The notes under the pieces are model-generated. The model ran no database searches. It worked only from the letters and a program-made list of their open reading frames with translations, and was not told the DNA's origin. This document shows, piece by piece, positions 63,018-64,000 of a stretch of 64,000 nt of DNA (its first letter is position 1; every line of letters begins with the position of its first letter). The translations under genes and the position numbers were made by a program. Source of the stretch: Aquipseudomonas alcaligenes NBRC 14159 (GTDB taxonomy: Bacteria > Pseudomonadota > Gammaproteobacteria > Pseudomonadales > Pseudomonadaceae); the NCBI RefSeq assembly GCF_000467105.1, contig NZ_BATI01000031.1:1-64000 (forward strand), written 5' to 3'.

Positions 63018-63353
63018 CTAGCCCTGCCTGAGTACAAATTCGAACTCAATATCGGCATCGCTCAGAACCTCGGTGACGCGATCGATGAAGGCCTCGGCCT
63101 GCTTGGAAAGCGCGTACTTTCCAACCACCCTGATAATGGGGGGCTTGCCTGCCGCTGAGGGGATTGCCGTATTGATTTCTCCGCTCTCAATGAAGGAGAT
63201 GTAGGCGTTGATCTTTTCCTGAAGCATTAGGAGGTGTTCCATCTCCTCCTCTGGCTCCCAGCCGAGGTGATCGCTGATGACTAGCTCAATCTTGCTCCTA
63301 TCCCAATCAGGGATACCCCACATGTCGATTACGCCGGCCTCTGCTATAGACAT
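63018..63353 (-). CDS. DUF6572-like putative immunity protein
   Basis: 111 residues. GGAGGTG lies six bases before the ATG. VIDMWGIPDWDRSKIELVIS then DHLGWEPEEEMEHLLMLQEK is the pattern of the DUF6572 family, seen next to toxin genes. It is acidic, as expected for a partner of a nuclease domain. It begins 15 bases after the bacteriocin stop, the usual immunity position. Confidence 0.78.
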   Translation of the reverse strand: MSIAEAGVIDMWGIPDWDRSKIELVISDHLGWEPEEEMEHLLMLQEKINAYISFIESGEINTAIPSAAGKPPIIRVVGKYALSKQAEAFIDRVTEVLSDADIEFEFVLRQG

Positions 63354-63368
63354 CCAGTCACCTCCGTT

Positions 63369-64000
63369 TTAGTTCGGTCGTACAACGTCAACTTTTGTTG
63401 GAGGTATCTCAGTTCCCCCAGGAAAACCAGGCTTTCCTTTGCCAACCACGACCGCGCCGCTCTCCTCAATCTCCGGGAACGCTACCTTCTGATTAGGCGT
63501 TAATGGTGCGGTGTCAGAAGACTTACATTCGACACACGAGATTGTGCCGTCAGGCTCTCGGCCAACCATATCGATACGAGTGCGGGTACCGCTCTTTGTC
63601 TTCACGGTCACCTCTCGTCCCGTCTCGGAGCGAGTCGAGCTGTAATCGCCATACACCTCGTCCTCAAACTCACGCCCCCGGACCTTGTTCTTCTCCAGCT
63701 GGGTGCTCAGCACCACATAAACTGGCTGCACTCCGGGGTGATCCGGGAACGTGATGATGAAGTCTTTGTAGTCCGAAGGGTAGATCGGATTTTCCAGCGC
63801 CTGAGCTGCATTCTGGCTGACCGGATAGATCCAAACAGTCTCCGTTAGCCCCTGAATATCCTCAGGTGGCGGTGGAGCTCCTACAGCTGGATCTACCTGT
63901 GGCGTCCACAGGATAGTGACCCCATCACCTAGATCAACAACGGCTTGTTCGCCCTGAGCGCGAGCTGCAACAACCGGAACGGAATCAAAACCGCTACGAG
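63369..64000 (-). CDS. S-type pyocin/colicin-like bacteriocin, C-terminal part (5' end outside window)
   Basis: About 209 residues are visible; the gene continues beyond base 64000. A Pyocin_S-type domain (about 1-115: VDLGDGVTILWTPQVDP, VWIYPVSQNAAQALENPIYP, DFIITFPDHPGVQPVYVVLS) precedes a toxin domain beginning near KVRGREFEDEVYG. That domain has Glu (FEDEV), Asp (TRIDMVG) and ECK (VECKSSD), the pattern of a PD-(D/E)xK nuclease, so it probably cleaves DNA of rival strains. DUF6572 immunity follows. The receptor-binding and translocation domains are outside the window. Confidence 0.8.
   Translation of the reverse strand, partial: RSGFDSVPVVAARAQGEQAVVDLGDGVTILWTPQVDPAVGAPPPPEDIQGLTETVWIYPVSQNAAQALENPIYPSDYKDFIITFPDHPGVQPVYVVLSTQLEKNKVRGREFEDEVYGDYSSTRSETGREVTVKTKSGTRTRIDMVGREPDGTISCVECKSSDTAPLTPNQKVAFPEIEESGAVVVGKGKPGFPGGTEIPPTKVDVVRPN

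Larger units (their letters stand above)
58017..64000. mobile_element. Tn7-like transposon inserted in comM (far end outside window)
   Basis: It begins with TGTCTGAG at 58017 inside comM. It carries tnsA, tnsB, tnsC and tniQ in order on the plus strand, then a bacteriocin-immunity cargo on the minus strand. Insertion into this part of comM is known for AbaR/Tn6022-type Tn7-like elements in Acinetobacter. The other terminus and the expected 5-bp target duplication are not in the window, so the exact junction (58006-58017) is uncertain. Confidence 0.88.

Overview
The window is a piece of a high-GC Pseudomonas chromosome. Nearly every gene between about 4.4 and 58.0 kb has a familiar Pseudomonas counterpart, and the order (recG-oxyR, ridA-spoT-rpoZ-gmk-yicC-rph, crc-pyrE, argB-algC-dut-coaBC-radC, rpmB-rpmG, kauB, pauB, lrp-dadA-ridA-dadX-pauR, cytochrome c5, rep, GGDEF/EAL, MATE, LysR, BCCT, comM) follows, from memory, the stretch of P. 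aeruginosa PAO1 that ends at comM. It is probably not P. aeruginosa: exbB-exbD-tonB lies next to oxyR, as I recall for P. putida, and several PAO1 neighbours (gabT2, xpt, poxB, pchP) are missing here.

Both ends are accessory DNA that looks AT-richer. The left end (1 to about 4.3 kb) carries a two-gene anti-phage module of the Gabija type: an OLD-family ATPase/TOPRIM nuclease cut by the window edge, overlapping a UvrD-like helicase. It is followed by an orphan OmpR-type regulator whose phosphoacceptor Asp is replaced. The right end (58.0 to 64.0 kb and beyond) is a Tn7-like transposon inserted inside comM, the gene that also hosts AbaR/Tn6022-type islands in Acinetobacter. It has intact tnsA, tnsB and tnsC and a tniQ target-selector gene with an apparent one-base frameshift near its start. 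Its likely cargo is an S-type pyocin-like bacteriocin with a restriction-endonuclease-like toxin domain, plus a DUF6572 protein in the immunity position. The far end of the element is outside the window.

The core holds several functional groups: iron-uptake energisation (exbB-exbD-tonB with a candidate Fur box), oxidative stress and recombination (oxyR, recG, rep), the stringent-response and nucleotide genes (spoT, rpoZ, gmk, rph, pyrE, dut), carbon catabolite control (crc), and arginine, coenzyme A and sugar-phosphate metabolism (argB, coaBC, algC). The stretch 32.9 to 43.7 kb is devoted to amine and alanine breakdown: kauB, a MocR regulator facing a DUF1127 gene, pauB, the D-alanine operon dadA-ridA-dadX with its Lrp regulator, and pauR. 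A gamma-Glu-GABA hydrolase at 53.8 kb fits the same pathway. Other notable structure includes a roughly 267-bp MITE-like nested inverted repeat between crc and pyrE, four MocR-type operator half-sites, a secreted protein made of 17-residue repeats, and an 849-residue WG/Sel1 repeat protein.

No rRNA, tRNA or CRISPR array was recognised.
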